Shown piece by piece: positions 51,581-61,075 of a stretch of DNA of 64,000 nt. The DNA comes from Pseudohongiella sp. GTDB lineage: Bacteria; Pseudomonadota; Gammaproteobacteria; Pseudomonadales; Pseudohongiellaceae. A model generated the notes under the pieces. It was not told where the DNA came from. It saw only the letters and a program-made list of their open reading frames with translations, and made no database searches. The stretch lies in assembly GCF_011050365.1 (NCBI RefSeq), contig NZ_DRFV01000011.1, positions 1-64,000 of the forward strand, read 5' to 3'. Every line of letters starts with the position of its first letter. Within the stretch, counting starts at the first letter, position 1. Made by a program: the position numbers and the translations under genes.

Positions 51581-52887
51581 ACTCCCTGCTGCCGAAAGTG
51601 ACCGGGTCTCTGTACTTCCGGCTCTTTCTGATTTTCAGTGCCACGGTCATTCTGTTTTTCCTGGTTATTACCTTTTCCATACGCCAGATTGATGAGAACT
51701 GGCGCCGTGAGCGTCTGAATCCGCTCCCGGTGTTCTATCTGGATAATGTCCGGTTGCTGGTAGACGCCATCGGTATTCCACCGGACCTGCAACGCGCCGC
51801 CGAACTGGCGCGCGACCTGTCGTTGACCATTATCATCCGCAGCCCCCATATCAATTGGCAGTCTGACGACGAATCGGATCTGGATATTTCCGATACGGTA
51901 TTTGTGCGCACCCTGTCAGATGATTCACAAATGCTGGCGGCAGACAATGAACAGGTGATTCGTGTTGCCCGTGGGGGATATGAGTACTTCCTCAACCGCA
52001 AGGCACCGTCGCTCAGTGACTATGACTATATCGTCGTCTATCTGGGTCTGGGTTTTGCCCTGTTCATCCTGTTCTCTAACTACTGGCTGGTGCGCCGGTT
52101 GATGGAGCCGGTCGGCAAACTGCGCGAAGGCGCCGAGAAAATATGTGACGGCGATCTGGGTTATCGGGTTGAGGTGACGCGTAAGGATGAGCTGGGTGAG
52201 TTGACCGAAAGCATCAATCACATGGCCGACTCGTTGCAATCGATGCTGGAAGCCAAGCGGCAACTGTTGCTGGCCATCAGCCACGAGTTGCGTACGCCGG
52301 TGACACGCGCCAAGCTGCAGCTTGAGTTCATGGAAGAGGGTGATCTGCGCAACAATCTCAGCGATGACATCAACGAGATCGATTTGCTGATTTCTGATTT
52401 GATTGAAGCGGAGCGTCTGAGCACGCAGCATTCGGCATTGATACTGGATGACGTTGATTTTGCCGATTACATCCGCATGCTGTCGGAACAGTTCCAGCAT
52501 TATGAAGGCGGTCTGGTGGTGGACCTGCCCGAAGCAGATCGCTCCATGCGACTTGATAAGCTGCGCATCCGCCTGCTGGTGGCCAACATCATCAATAATG
52601 CGATTCGTCATGGACGTGGCCGGCCGGTGACCGTCAAGGTCAGCTTTGCGGCAGAAGAGGCGGTATTGTGCATCTCTGACCAGGGCGAAGGCATTGCGGC
52701 CGAGCACCTGCGCCATATCACCGAACCCTTCTATCGGGTGGACAGTGCGCGCCTGCGCAATACGGGGGGATTTGGTCTGGGCCTGTATCTGTGCAACCTG
52801 ATTGTGGATGCCCACGGCGGCAGGCTACAGATTGACAGCCGACCTGAGCAGGGCACTCAGGTCAGCATCTTCCTGCCTATCGTTTAA
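51577..52887 (+). CDS. Sensor histidine kinase (CpxA/RstB-like architecture)
   Basis: 436-residue membrane kinase. Transmembrane helices at ~13-34 and ~151-170 enclose a periplasmic domain of ~115 residues. HAMP domain ~170-225. Dimerisation domain with His236 (LLAISHELRTPVTRAKLQLE). ATPase domain with N box NIINNAIRHGRG, G1 SDQGEGI and G2 GGFGLGLYLC. Translationally coupled to the response regulator upstream. The signal it senses cannot be read from the sequence. Confidence 0.93.
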   Translation: MNSLLPKVTGSLYFRLFLIFSATVILFFLVITFSIRQIDENWRRERLNPLPVFYLDNVRLLVDAIGIPPDLQRAAELARDLSLTIIIRSPHINWQSDDESDLDISDTVFVRTLSDDSQMLAADNEQVIRVARGGYEYFLNRKAPSLSDYDYIVVYLGLGFALFILFSNYWLVRRLMEPVGKLREGAEKICDGDLGYRVEVTRKDELGELTESINHMADSLQSMLEAKRQLLLAISHELRTPVTRAKLQLEFMEEGDLRNNLSDDINEIDLLISDLIEAERLSTQHSALILDDVDFADYIRMLSEQFQHYEGGLVVDLPEADRSMRLDKLRIRLLVANIINNAIRHGRGRPVTVKVSFAAEEAVLCISDQGEGIAAEHLRHITEPFYRVDSARLRNTGGFGLGLYLCNLIVDAHGGRLQIDSRPEQGTQVSIFLPIV

Positions 52888-54818
52888 CGGGCGAGCTTTC
52901 TTCTCCGGTTGCGCAGCAGCGTTGCGGTCAACACGGCGATGATGATCAGTACCGGGATCAATGCGGTATTGATCGCTTTCAGCACCGCGCCCAGTCTGTC
53001 GATCTCATTGTTGAGTTCGAACTGGACTTCACGCAGATCCCGCCGGGTTTCCAGTTGCAGCTCAATGAAGCGCTCAATTTCCGCTTCCTGCTCCGGTGAT
53101 ATGGTGCCGCTACCCTGATTCAACGCCTGCAGTTGTTCCTCGGTTTCCGACAATCTTTCCAGCAGGTTGGTTTCTCGTTCACGCAAACGTTCATCAGCTT
53201 CACGCTGCAGTGCCAGTACGCGGGTGAAAGGGCGGGCATAACGGCCGCGGCTGCGGATATTGATCAGCTCGGTACTGCCACTGAGATTGTCCAGAGCGTT
53301 GATGACGAAGTCACCGTTACTGGCGAAGGCATTGATCACACGTTGCCCGGCAACCTGCCGTGACTGCGCCCACATGCGATCGGCCAGTACATCGGAGTCC
53401 GCCACCACAATGACACCAATATCGCTGACAGAGGCTGTCAGGTGGTCTTGCGCTGCTGTTTCAGTCGTGTCGGGCGCTGCGTCGGGATCAGTTTCTGTTT
53501 CGGCTTCCGATGTTTCCGTGGTATCGGTATCAGCAGTCGGCGGGCCATCGGGGAATGCACTTTGCGCCGGCCCCGATACTCTGGCCGCCAGCGTGCGGTT
53601 CTGGTCTTCCGACGCAAAGTCGTCGATCAGCAGCGTTGGGTCGCCCATTTCGCGGAAAAACGCCGTACCCATCATCATGGTCTGATCGCTGGTCTGGATC
53701 AACGGCTCGAAAGTCGTTGATGAGCCTTCGGCCGGGTTCAATGCACCGGCGGAGGACAGGTTCATCACCTGCAGCTGGCCGCTGACAATATCGTTGGCGA
53801 AGTGTTCGCGGGGCACACCGAGCATGCCGTAGTGCGCGGTCGGGCGCTGACCCTGCGCCAGCGTTACAAACAGGGCAAGTTCCTGGTCAGTGACCACCTG
53901 GGTAGCGTCATAGTCGACACCCCAGGCGCTGAGCAGGCCTGGCAGATCCGAACCCAGATTGTCGCGGTAACCGCCGCCACCGACCATGATCTGGGTCTGG
54001 GTGTCCGAGTTGGGATCAACAAACACCAGGGCACGGCCGCCGCGCATGACAAACTGGTCAATGGCGTACAGCGTTTGCGCGGGTAGCTCCTGCGGGTGCA
54101 CCAGCATCAGGATGTCGATGTCTTCATCAATGCTGGCGACAGTTTCCTGCAGGCGGCGCACGTCGTACATGTAACGTACGGTATCCATGATCGCCCAGGC
54201 ACCGGTGGTCTGTTCGGTGGCCGGATTGAAACCGCCATCTATGTTCAGCGATGTGATCAGACCGACCACCGTTGGGTCGGGATCCAGCACCCGACTGATC
54301 AGACGGGAGAACTCGTATTCCAGAAACTCTTCCTGGTCGGGTCGCACCAGGGGGATGGCCTCATATACCTCCGCCTCTCCCTCAATACGGGTGCCGGGAT
54401 CTGCCGCCACCACGCCAAAGTAGACCTCTTCGCGCCCGGCCGCCAGTGGAACTGCCTGAATGCCGTAGCTGGTTGCCAGGTCTTCCTGTTCAGAGAACGC
54501 TTCCGGGTCGATGACTGCAAGGCTCAGGTTGCCATTGCTGGCGATGACCATCTCCTGCAGCAACTCCTGCACGCGATTGCCATAGGCCCGGACCTGCGGC
54601 ATCTGGCCGATGGCTTCTTCGGAATAGAAAAATGTCAGTTCGATGGGGCGCTCGAGATTGTCCAGTACTTCCCGGGTGCCATTGCTCAGGGTGTAAAGAT
54701 TGTCCTGGGTCAGGTCAATACGCAGCCGGGGCAGGCTGCTGATGATGACAACGATGATCAGCAGGGCAAGGCCAATCAAGGCAAGGCCGGCAGGTGAAAA
54801 TAGTGCTTTGTTCTTCAT
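52884..54818 (-). CDS. GldG-like ABC transporter auxiliary protein
   Basis: 644-residue membrane protein of the GldG/IFT52-like ABC exporter family (Gldg_ABC type). N-terminal membrane helix (~11-30), then LPRLRIDLTQDNLYTLSNGTREVL, the diagnostic start. A large periplasmic part follows with VGLITSLNIDGG, DILMLVHPQELP and GGRALVFVDPNSD. An acidic Thr/Glu/Asp-rich insertion lies at ~430-465, a coiled coil at ~555-610 and a C-terminal helix at ~618-637. In gliding Bacteroidetes GldG works with GldA and GldF; in Proteobacteria the trio is widespread and of uncertain substrate. Last gene of the three-gene unit. Confidence 0.88.
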   Translation of the reverse strand: MKNKALFSPAGLALIGLALLIIVVIISSLPRLRIDLTQDNLYTLSNGTREVLDNLERPIELTFFYSEEAIGQMPQVRAYGNRVQELLQEMVIASNGNLSLAVIDPEAFSEQEDLATSYGIQAVPLAAGREEVYFGVVAADPGTRIEGEAEVYEAIPLVRPDQEEFLEYEFSRLISRVLDPDPTVVGLITSLNIDGGFNPATEQTTGAWAIMDTVRYMYDVRRLQETVASIDEDIDILMLVHPQELPAQTLYAIDQFVMRGGRALVFVDPNSDTQTQIMVGGGGYRDNLGSDLPGLLSAWGVDYDATQVVTDQELALFVTLAQGQRPTAHYGMLGVPREHFANDIVSGQLQVMNLSSAGALNPAEGSSTTFEPLIQTSDQTMMMGTAFFREMGDPTLLIDDFASEDQNRTLAARVSGPAQSAFPDGPPTADTDTTETSEAETETDPDAAPDTTETAAQDHLTASVSDIGVIVVADSDVLADRMWAQSRQVAGQRVINAFASNGDFVINALDNLSGSTELINIRSRGRYARPFTRVLALQREADERLRERETNLLERLSETEEQLQALNQGSGTISPEQEAEIERFIELQLETRRDLREVQFELNNEIDRLGAVLKAINTALIPVLIIIAVLTATLLRNRRRKLAR

Positions 54819-54827
54819 GGCCAGCTC

Positions 54828-55565
54828 CTAGTTCGCTTTCTTGATTTCGATGACAACCGCGCTGGCCAACAGCCAGGCGGCAATGACAGCGGCAAAGAAC
54901 AGCAGGTCCCGGATATCCAGTACCCCCCGGCTGATAGCTTCAAAATGGGTCAGGAAGCTCAGCGTCGCGATGGCATCGATCAGCGTCTGTGGTGCCCAGC
55001 CGGTAAACGCATTCATGACGATGGCCGAGCCGGAGACGACAAACAGGAAGCAGATTGCCGCCGTCAGGATAAAGGCGATCACTGCGTTGCGCGTCAGTGC
55101 TGACATGCAGGAACCGATGGCCAGAAAACCACCGGCCATCAACCAGCTGCCAATATAGGCGGCCAGAATAACGCCGTTGTCGGGGTCGCCCAGGTAGTTG
55201 ACGGTCAGCCAGATCGGGAAGGTCAGCGCCAATGCGCAGCCACTGAGTACCCAGGCGGCAAGGAATTTGCCGATCACCGCTTCATGTAACTGAATGGGCA
55301 GCGTCAGCAGCAGTTCAATGGTGCCGGTCTTGCGCTCATCGGCCCATAGCCCCATGGCCAGGGCAGGAATCATGAACAAATACAGCCAGGGATGGAAGTT
55401 GAAGAAGGGCTGCAGATCAGCCTGGCCTCGCTGATAAAAACCGCCCAGGTCAAAGGTGGCGATGCCGTTCATGACCAGGAAAATGACTATAAAAACATAG
55501 GCCAGTGGCGTACTGAAGTAGGCCGCCAGCTCGCGCTTGAAAATGATACCGGTGGTTCCCATCAC
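54828..55565 (-). CDS. GldF-like ABC transporter permease
   Basis: 245-residue ABC-2 type permease with about six membrane helices. Opening FKRELAAYFSTPLAYVFIVIF is typical of the family, as is FFNFHPWLYLFMIPALAMGLW followed by DERKTGTIELLLTLP. The start overlaps the stop of the ATPase gene by four bases, and its stop lies nine bases before the GldG-like start. It should form the membrane pore of the exporter. Confidence 0.92.
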   Translation of the reverse strand: MMGTTGIIFKRELAAYFSTPLAYVFIVIFLVMNGIATFDLGGFYQRGQADLQPFFNFHPWLYLFMIPALAMGLWADERKTGTIELLLTLPIQLHEAVIGKFLAAWVLSGCALALTFPIWLTVNYLGDPDNGVILAAYIGSWLMAGGFLAIGSCMSALTRNAVIAFILTAAICFLFVVSGSAIVMNAFTGWAPQTLIDAIATLSFLTHFEAISRGVLDIRDLLFFAAVIAAWLLASAVVIEIKKAN

Positions 55566-56317
55566 AGTGCTCCCTGTTCAGTGATGCTGCGGAAAAAGGC
55601 TTCCAGCCGACCCGGCGCAGACGGCGCCTCTGTCAGGCCGGCAGCAGTCGGCGCTCGCGCTTCCAGCTCTTGCGGCGAGCCGTCGGCAACGATACGACCA
55701 TTGGCAATGATGATGGCGCGCGTGCACACCGCACTGACTTCTTCCAGAATATGGGTGGAAACAATAACAATCTTGTCTTTGGCCAAATTGCGGATGAGCT
55801 GTCGTACCTGATGTTTCTGGTTGGGATCCAGACCGTCAGTGGGCTCGTCCAGAATCAGCACCTTGGGGTCGTGCAGAATCGCCTGAGCCAGTCCGACGCG
55901 GCGTTTGAAGCCTTTGGAAAGCGTGTCGATGCTCTGCTCGCAGACACTGCCCAGCGCCACATCATTGATCACCTGTTCAATGCGACGGGATTTTTCCTGA
56001 CCACTGAAACCACGAATCTCGGCAATAAAATCCAGAAACTCCAGCACCGTCATGTCAGGGTAACTGGGCGCGCCTTCGGGCAGGTAGCCGATCAGCGCCT
56101 TGACCGCCATCGGGTTCTCGGTGATGTCGTGGCCATCAACCCTGACGGTACCAGATGAGGGCGCCAGAAAGCCGGTGATGATTTTCATGGTGGTGGACTT
56201 GCCGGCACCGTTGGGGCCAAGAAAACCCAGGACTTCGCCTTCGGCTACCGTAAAACTGAGGTCATCTACAGCGGTAAAATGCTCAAATTTTCGGGTCAGG
56301 TGACTGATTTCGATCAT
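55562..56317 (-). CDS. GldA-like ABC transporter ATP-binding protein
   Basis: 251-residue ATPase subunit. Walker A GPNGAGKSTTMK (~34-45), signature LSKGFKRRVGLAQ, Walker B VLILDEPTDGLDPNQ, switch His in VIVSTHILEEV. First gene of the ATPase-permease-auxiliary operon. The extra C-terminal ~30 residues are Ala/Pro/Glu-rich. Confidence 0.94.
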   Translation of the reverse strand: MIEISHLTRKFEHFTAVDDLSFTVAEGEVLGFLGPNGAGKSTTMKIITGFLAPSSGTVRVDGHDITENPMAVKALIGYLPEGAPSYPDMTVLEFLDFIAEIRGFSGQEKSRRIEQVINDVALGSVCEQSIDTLSKGFKRRVGLAQAILHDPKVLILDEPTDGLDPNQKHQVRQLIRNLAKDKIVIVSTHILEEVSAVCTRAIIIANGRIVADGSPQELEARAPTAAGLTEAPSAPGRLEAFFRSITEQGAL

Positions 56318-56427
56318 ATTGTTATTTGCCTGTCAGTGGTTGCGGGGCAATGGCTGAGGGGCAAATATAGGTGTATGGGGGTGATTTTTCAACCTGCCCC
56401 CACAGATCGTGACAATTGAGTGTTTAA

Positions 56428-57849
56428 TCAGTCGTCGTCGCTGCCGGCATCCTCGATATTCAGTTCCTTGATTTTACGGGTCAGGGTATTGCGTCCCCAG
56501 CCCAGCAGCAGCGCGGCATCGCGGCGGCGACCCAGCGTGTGTTTGAGTGCAACCTGTATCATGGTGCTTTCAAACTCGGGCGTGGCCTGTTCCAGAATAC
56601 CCTTGTGGCCCAGGTTCAGCTCCTGGTCCGCCCACTCTTCCAGCAACTGCGTCCAGTCACGGGCGCTGCTGTTCTGCGCCTGGTGTTCCATCAGTTCCGG
56701 CGGCAGGTCATCAATACGTACTTCCCGGCTGGACGCCATGACGGTTACCCAGCGGCAGAAGTTTTCCAGTTGACGCACATTGCCCGGCCAGTTGAGCCCG
56801 GTAATGTATTTCTCCGTCTCCGGTCGCAGGACCTTGGGCTCGACGTCCAGCTCCTCGGCCGCTCTCGCCAGAAAGTGGCTCGCCAGCCGTGGAATGTCTT
56901 CGCGGCGATCGCGCATGCGCGGGATATGGATACGGATAACGTTGAGGCGGTGAAAAAGGTCCTCTCGGAACAGGTGCTGGCCTACCAGTTTTTCCAGGTT
57001 CTGGTGCGTGGCAGCAATGATGCGCACATCGACCTTGATCGGCGTGGTACCGCCGACGCGATAAAATTCACCGTCAGACAGAACGCGCAGCAGACGGGTC
57101 TGTGTGTCCGGGGGCATGTCACCGATTTCGTCGAGGAACAGCGTGCCGCCGTTGGCCTGTTCAAAACGGCCGGTGCGGTGCGCTGTGGCGCCGGTGAACG
57201 AGCCTTTTTCATGGCCGAACAGCTCTGACTCAATCAGCTCCTTGGGAATAGCGGCCACGTTGAGGGCAATAAAATGTTTGTCACGTCGCGGGCTGTGCTT
57301 GTGCAGCGCGTGCGCCACCAATTCTTTACCGGTACCGGATTCGCCGTTAATCAACACGGTGATATTGGACTGCGACAAACGGCCGATGGCGCGGAACACC
57401 TCCTGCATCGCCGGTGCTTCACCGATGATCTCTTTGCTGTTCTCCAGGATCGGTGTTGGTATGTCGATGTGCTGTTCGCGGGCATGTTCCAGCGCGCGCT
57501 GGGTCATCGCCACTGCTTCATCAATGTCGAAAGGTTTGGGCAGGTATTCGAATGCGCCGCGGCTGTAGGATGAAACGGCGCTGTCCAGATCCGAATGCGC
57601 TGTCATGATGATCACCGGCAACTGGGGAAAGCGCTCGTGTACGGTGGATAAAAGATCCAGGCCATTAATGCCGGGCATACGGATGTCGCTGATGATGGCG
57701 TCAGGTCGCTCTCTTTCCAGTCGATGCAGCAGGTCGTCGCCATTGTCAAAGCAGTGCGTGCTCAGACCAGAGCGGGTGAGAGACTTTTCCAGCACCCAGC
57801 GGATGGACTTGTCGTCATCCAGTACCCAGACCGTTGTGTGTTTGCTCAT
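56428..57849 (-). CDS. ntrC: Nitrogen regulator NtrC (sigma-54 activator)
   Basis: 473-residue enhancer-binding protein that activates sigma-54 promoters under nitrogen limitation. Receiver domain with Asp55 (AIISDIRMPG). AAA+ domain with Walker A GESGTGKELVA, the sigma-54-contacting loop GSFTGATAHR and Walker B LFLDEIGDM. C-terminal Fis-type helix-turn-helix (LGRRRDAALLLGWGRNTLTRKIKEL). Phosphorylated by NtrB, encoded 21 bases upstream. Predicted target sites are seen before glnA and ntrB in this window. Confidence 0.97.
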   Translation of the reverse strand: MSKHTTVWVLDDDKSIRWVLEKSLTRSGLSTHCFDNGDDLLHRLERERPDAIISDIRMPGINGLDLLSTVHERFPQLPVIIMTAHSDLDSAVSSYSRGAFEYLPKPFDIDEAVAMTQRALEHAREQHIDIPTPILENSKEIIGEAPAMQEVFRAIGRLSQSNITVLINGESGTGKELVAHALHKHSPRRDKHFIALNVAAIPKELIESELFGHEKGSFTGATAHRTGRFEQANGGTLFLDEIGDMPPDTQTRLLRVLSDGEFYRVGGTTPIKVDVRIIAATHQNLEKLVGQHLFREDLFHRLNVIRIHIPRMRDRREDIPRLASHFLARAAEELDVEPKVLRPETEKYITGLNWPGNVRQLENFCRWVTVMASSREVRIDDLPPELMEHQAQNSSARDWTQLLEEWADQELNLGHKGILEQATPEFESTMIQVALKHTLGRRRDAALLLGWGRNTLTRKIKELNIEDAGSDDD

Positions 57850-57870
57850 GGTATCAATACCCCGTTAAGA

Positions 57871-59019
57871 CTACTTGCCAAACTGACCATTGTAGATCCC
57901 GGCGCTGTATGCACCCGCACCGTTATTGCCTGTCGGCGCCTGCGTCAGGACAGGCAGATAAATGGAAAAACGCGTGCGGCCCGGTTCGCTGCTGCACTCG
58001 ATAATGCCTTTGTGCTGGTTGACGATGGAGTGGGCGATCGACAAGCCCAGTCCGGTGCCTTCCGCGCGCCCGCTGATCATCGGGAAAAAGATGTTGTCGA
58101 CCAGCTCCGGTGGCACGCCAGGACCGTTGTCAACAACCTCCAGTCGTGCCACCAGGCGGTGGAATACGGTGCCAATGGTGACGTTGCGCATTACCCGGGT
58201 TTTCAGTTCAATCAGCCCTGAGCGATGTTTGACGTGCGGGCTTTCAAGCGCCTGCACGGCATTGCGCACGATGTTCAGAACGGCCTGGATAAGTTGTTCG
58301 AAGTCACCCTGCAGCTCCGGAATACTCGGGTCGTAGTCGCGTACCAGCGTGATGTCTCTGTCGCTGACCTCGGCGTCGACCAGATTACGCACGCGCTCCA
58401 GCACCTCATGGACATTAAGCGAGCGGTACTCCATGGGTTTGCGTGATCCGACCAGGCGATCAACCAGCTTGTGCAGGCGGTCCGCCTCTTCAATGATGAC
58501 ATTGGTGTAATCGGTCAGGTCGGAATTGGGAAGTTCGCTGGCCAGCAGCTGCGCTGCGCCGCGGATACCACCCAGGGGATTCTTGATTTCATGCGCCAGG
58601 CCACGAACCAGTTCACGTGTGGTTTCATGCGTGGAAATCAGGGTCTCGTCGCGACTGATGCGCTCAGCATAGTTCATGCTCTGGATTTCAATCATCACCG
58701 CGGCATCGGGAAAGTCATGCAGTGGCGTAACCGTATAGTCGACCTGCAGACTTTTGCCGTTGAGCAGGTGTAATTGTGTTTTGCGTTTGGTGAAGCTGTG
58801 GTTGCCATCAACCGCCTGCCGGATAGCAGTCACGTCGTCGGTGGCGTGGAGGAAGATATCGCCCACGAAGGCGTTGTTGACCTGGCGTCCGCTGATGGCC
58901 AACAGGGTTTCTGCCGCCAGATTGATGTATTGCAGGCGCAGGTTGTTGTCCAGCACCAGGATAGAGGTTGCCATTGTGTCTAACAGGCGCTTGTAAGAGT
59001 TGTGACTGCTGGATTGCAT
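57871..59019 (-). CDS. ntrB: Nitrogen sensor histidine kinase NtrB
   Basis: 382-residue soluble kinase/phosphatase that reads nitrogen status through the PII protein. PAS domain (~8-115), dimerisation domain with His143 (LVRGLAHEIKNPLGGIRGAA), ATPase domain with VLNIVRNAVQAL, VDNGPGVPPELV and EGTGLGLSIAHSIV. ATG 59019 is chosen from the family's N-terminal length; a start 54 bases upstream is possible and neither has a well-spaced Shine-Dalgarno. An NtrC palindrome lies 171 bases upstream. Confidence 0.95.
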   Translation of the reverse strand: MQSSSHNSYKRLLDTMATSILVLDNNLRLQYINLAAETLLAISGRQVNNAFVGDIFLHATDDVTAIRQAVDGNHSFTKRKTQLHLLNGKSLQVDYTVTPLHDFPDAAVMIEIQSMNYAERISRDETLISTHETTRELVRGLAHEIKNPLGGIRGAAQLLASELPNSDLTDYTNVIIEEADRLHKLVDRLVGSRKPMEYRSLNVHEVLERVRNLVDAEVSDRDITLVRDYDPSIPELQGDFEQLIQAVLNIVRNAVQALESPHVKHRSGLIELKTRVMRNVTIGTVFHRLVARLEVVDNGPGVPPELVDNIFFPMISGRAEGTGLGLSIAHSIVNQHKGIIECSSEPGRTRFSIYLPVLTQAPTGNNGAGAYSAGIYNGQFGK

Positions 59020-59189
59020 GGTTGTTCGACATACCTCGTTAGTTAAGGCAGGAGCATGCAATAAACAAACCATCTTCGGTAAATAGGCTCATTACAGCGC
59101 ATGACGCGGTTGTTGTGCTTTTTTGGCGCGGTTTCCCGTGGTTCTGCAACGAAGCAGTGGCATCCGCAATGTTGCGAGCGGCCCAACTA

Positions 59190-59206
59190 TGCACCAATAT
59201 GGTGCG
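59190..59206. promoter_or_regulatory. NtrC-binding palindrome upstream of ntrB
   Basis: TGCACCAATATGGTGCG matches the NtrC consensus TGCACC-N5-GGTGCA at 11 of 12 specified positions. It lies 171 bases before ntrB and 53 bases beyond the glnA terminator. In enteric bacteria phosphorylated NtrC binds before glnL (ntrB) to modulate its own synthesis; the same is inferred here. I did not find a sigma-54 promoter between this site and ntrB. Confidence 0.8.
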
Positions 59207-59258
59207 ATTGGCAATTTAAACGTCAGATCGCGTGCCTGGTATGGCCAGATGAGTGCTC

Positions 59259-59298
59259 AAAAAAAACGCCCGTCGGTTGCTTCCGACAGGCGTTTTTT
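59259..59298 (-). terminator. Intrinsic terminator after glnA
   Basis: On the minus strand, stem AACGCCTGTCGG / CCGACGGGCGTT (one G-T type pair) with a 6-base loop, followed by a run of eight T. It lies 54 bases after the glnA stop. It separates glnA from ntrBC, so ntrBC is mostly transcribed from its own promoter. It is also T-rich on the other side. Confidence 0.93.
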
Positions 59299-59351
59299 GG
59301 CGTCAGACCCTGGCTGCGGTATCAGCGCTCAGGGTCCTGGCTGCTCGGGGA

Positions 59352-60761
59352 TCAGCAGCTGTAGTACATATCAAACTCAACCGGGTGAGCAGACATGTTC
59401 AGGCGTGTGCAATCCTGTTGTTTCAGTGCGATGTAACCATCGATCAGGTCGTCGCAGAATACGCCGCCCTGTTTGAGGAATTCGCGATCCTGGTCCAGTG
59501 CTTCCAGCGCCTGATCCAGTGAGTAGCAAACCTTTGGAATTTCCGCTTCTTCCTCTGGCTCCAGGTCATACAGATCTTTGCTGGCAGGGTCGCCAGGGTG
59601 GATCTTGTTCTTGATGCCGTCAAGGCCAGCCATCAGCAATGCAGAGAAGTACAGGTAAGGGTTGGCAGTACAGTCGCCAAAACGCACTTCAATACGAATC
59701 GCTTTCGGGTTGCCGCCCAGCACATACGGAATACGGATGGAAGCAGAACGGTTGCGTGACGAGTACGCCAGCAGTGTTGGTGCTTCAAAACCCTTGACCA
59801 GACGCTTGTAGCTGTTGGTAGAAGCGTTACCGAAGGCGTTCAGCGCTTTGGCGTGCTTGATGATACCGCCGATGTAGAACAGGGCGGTCTCAGACAGACC
59901 AGCATAACCGTCGCCGGCAAACATGTTCTTGCCGTCTTTGGAAATCGACATATGCACGTGCATACCGGAACCGTTATCACCTACCAGCGGCTTGGGCATA
60001 AAGGTCGCGGTTTTGCCGAAAGCGTGCGCAGTGTTCAGTACGCAGTATTTCAGGATCTGTACTTCGTCAGCCTTGTACACCAGTGAGTTGAACTTGGTGC
60101 CGATTTCGCACTGGCCAGCGTTGCCCACTTCGTGGTGGTGCAGTTCGATCTCAAGGCCCATGGCTTCCATGGTGTCGCACATGGCGCCACGCAGGTCGCT
60201 CAGTGAGTCAACCGGAGGTACCGGGAAGTAGCCGCCTTTGACTTTCGGGCGGTGACCCATGTTGCCGCCTTCGATGGACTTGCCGGAAGACCAGGCTGCT
60301 TCTTCGCTGCCGATCTTGAAGAAGGCGCCGTCCATTGCCACGTTCCACTTAACTTCGTCGAATACGAAGAACTCAGGCTCCGGGCCGAAAAACGCCTGGT
60401 CGCCGATACCGGTGGACTTAAGGTATTCTTCAGCGCGGCGCGCCACGGAGCGCGGATCACGGTTGTAACCCTGCATGGTGCGCGGCTCGATGATGTCGCA
60501 GCGCAGGTTGATCTGCACTTCGTCAGCAAACGGATCGAGCACGGCTGTCGTGTCATCCGGCTTCAGGATCATGTCTGATTCGTTGATGCCTTTCCAGCCG
60601 GCGACCGAAGAACCATCAAACATCACGCCTTCCATAAAGCCTTCGTCAACGACGGCTGCAGGGAAGGTTACATGCTGCTCTTTACCTTTGGTATCGGTAA
60701 AACGCATGTCAACCCACTTGGCATCGTTCTCTTTGATTAAGTTTATAGTCTTCTCAGACAT
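59352..60761 (-). CDS. glnA: Glutamine synthetase type I
   Basis: 469-residue dodecameric enzyme making glutamine from glutamate, ammonia and ATP. Motifs: [52 protein letters not shown], and the adenylylation loop with Tyr398 (DLYDLEPEE), so activity should be controlled by GlnE. GGAGG lies seven bases before the ATG. A sigma-54 promoter and two NtrC sites lie upstream. The UTR from the predicted start site is ~185 bases. Confidence 0.98.
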   Translation of the reverse strand: MSEKTINLIKENDAKWVDMRFTDTKGKEQHVTFPAAVVDEGFMEGVMFDGSSVAGWKGINESDMILKPDDTTAVLDPFADEVQINLRCDIIEPRTMQGYNRDPRSVARRAEEYLKSTGIGDQAFFGPEPEFFVFDEVKWNVAMDGAFFKIGSEEAAWSSGKSIEGGNMGHRPKVKGGYFPVPPVDSLSDLRGAMCDTMEAMGLEIELHHHEVGNAGQCEIGTKFNSLVYKADEVQILKYCVLNTAHAFGKTATFMPKPLVGDNGSGMHVHMSISKDGKNMFAGDGYAGLSETALFYIGGIIKHAKALNAFGNASTNSYKRLVKGFEAPTLLAYSSRNRSASIRIPYVLGGNPKAIRIEVRFGDCTANPYLYFSALLMAGLDGIKNKIHPGDPASKDLYDLEPEEEAEIPKVCYSLDQALEALDQDREFLKQGGVFCDDLIDGYIALKQQDCTRLNMSAHPVEFDMYYSC

Positions 60762-60957
60762 TCCTGATCCTCCGTGTGATCGAGAATTGGGTGACGGTTA
60801 AGGTCACAGTTTAAAATCTGATACGGTCGCGGTTCGCTGCCGTTACTCAGTGTTTATTTTCTTGTGTGCCGATCTTGTGCAGTGGTTCGCACTCAACAAG
60901 CCGGGCATTCGGCATTATAATAGCGTTTGTATACCATGCCCGAGTACCGGTGAATGA

Positions 60958-60972
60958 GCAAGATATATGCCA
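60958..60972 (-). promoter_or_regulatory. Sigma-54 promoter of glnA
   Basis: TGGCATATATCTTGC on the minus strand: GG and GC elements separated by exactly 10 bases, matching the -24/-12 consensus TGGCAC-N5-TTGC except in one conserved position. The transcript would begin near 60946, 185 bases before the glnA ATG. Two NtrC palindromes sit about 106 and 137 bases upstream. Confidence 0.85.
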
Positions 60973-61044
60973 TTGTTCACGGGTGCCGGGACCCCTGTAT
61001 ATCAAGAGTTCGCTGGCCGGGCAGTGTCAGTGAGCCAATAATTA

Positions 61045-61061
61045 GGCACCAATATGGTGCA
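61045..61061. promoter_or_regulatory. NtrC enhancer site 1 of glnA
   Basis: GGCACCAATATGGTGCA, 11 of 12 matches to TGCACC-N5-GGTGCA. Centre about 106 bases upstream of the predicted start. Its central ten bases are identical to those of the palindrome before ntrB. Confidence 0.85.
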
Positions 61062-61075
61062 TTAAAAACAGTAAT

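Larger units (their letters stand above)
59020..59351. other. 332-bp region between ntrB and glnA
   Basis: Contains the ntrB promoter region, an NtrC-like palindrome (59190-59206) and the glnA terminator (59259-59298). No gene is convincing; short open frames here have no family features. Confidence 0.6.
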
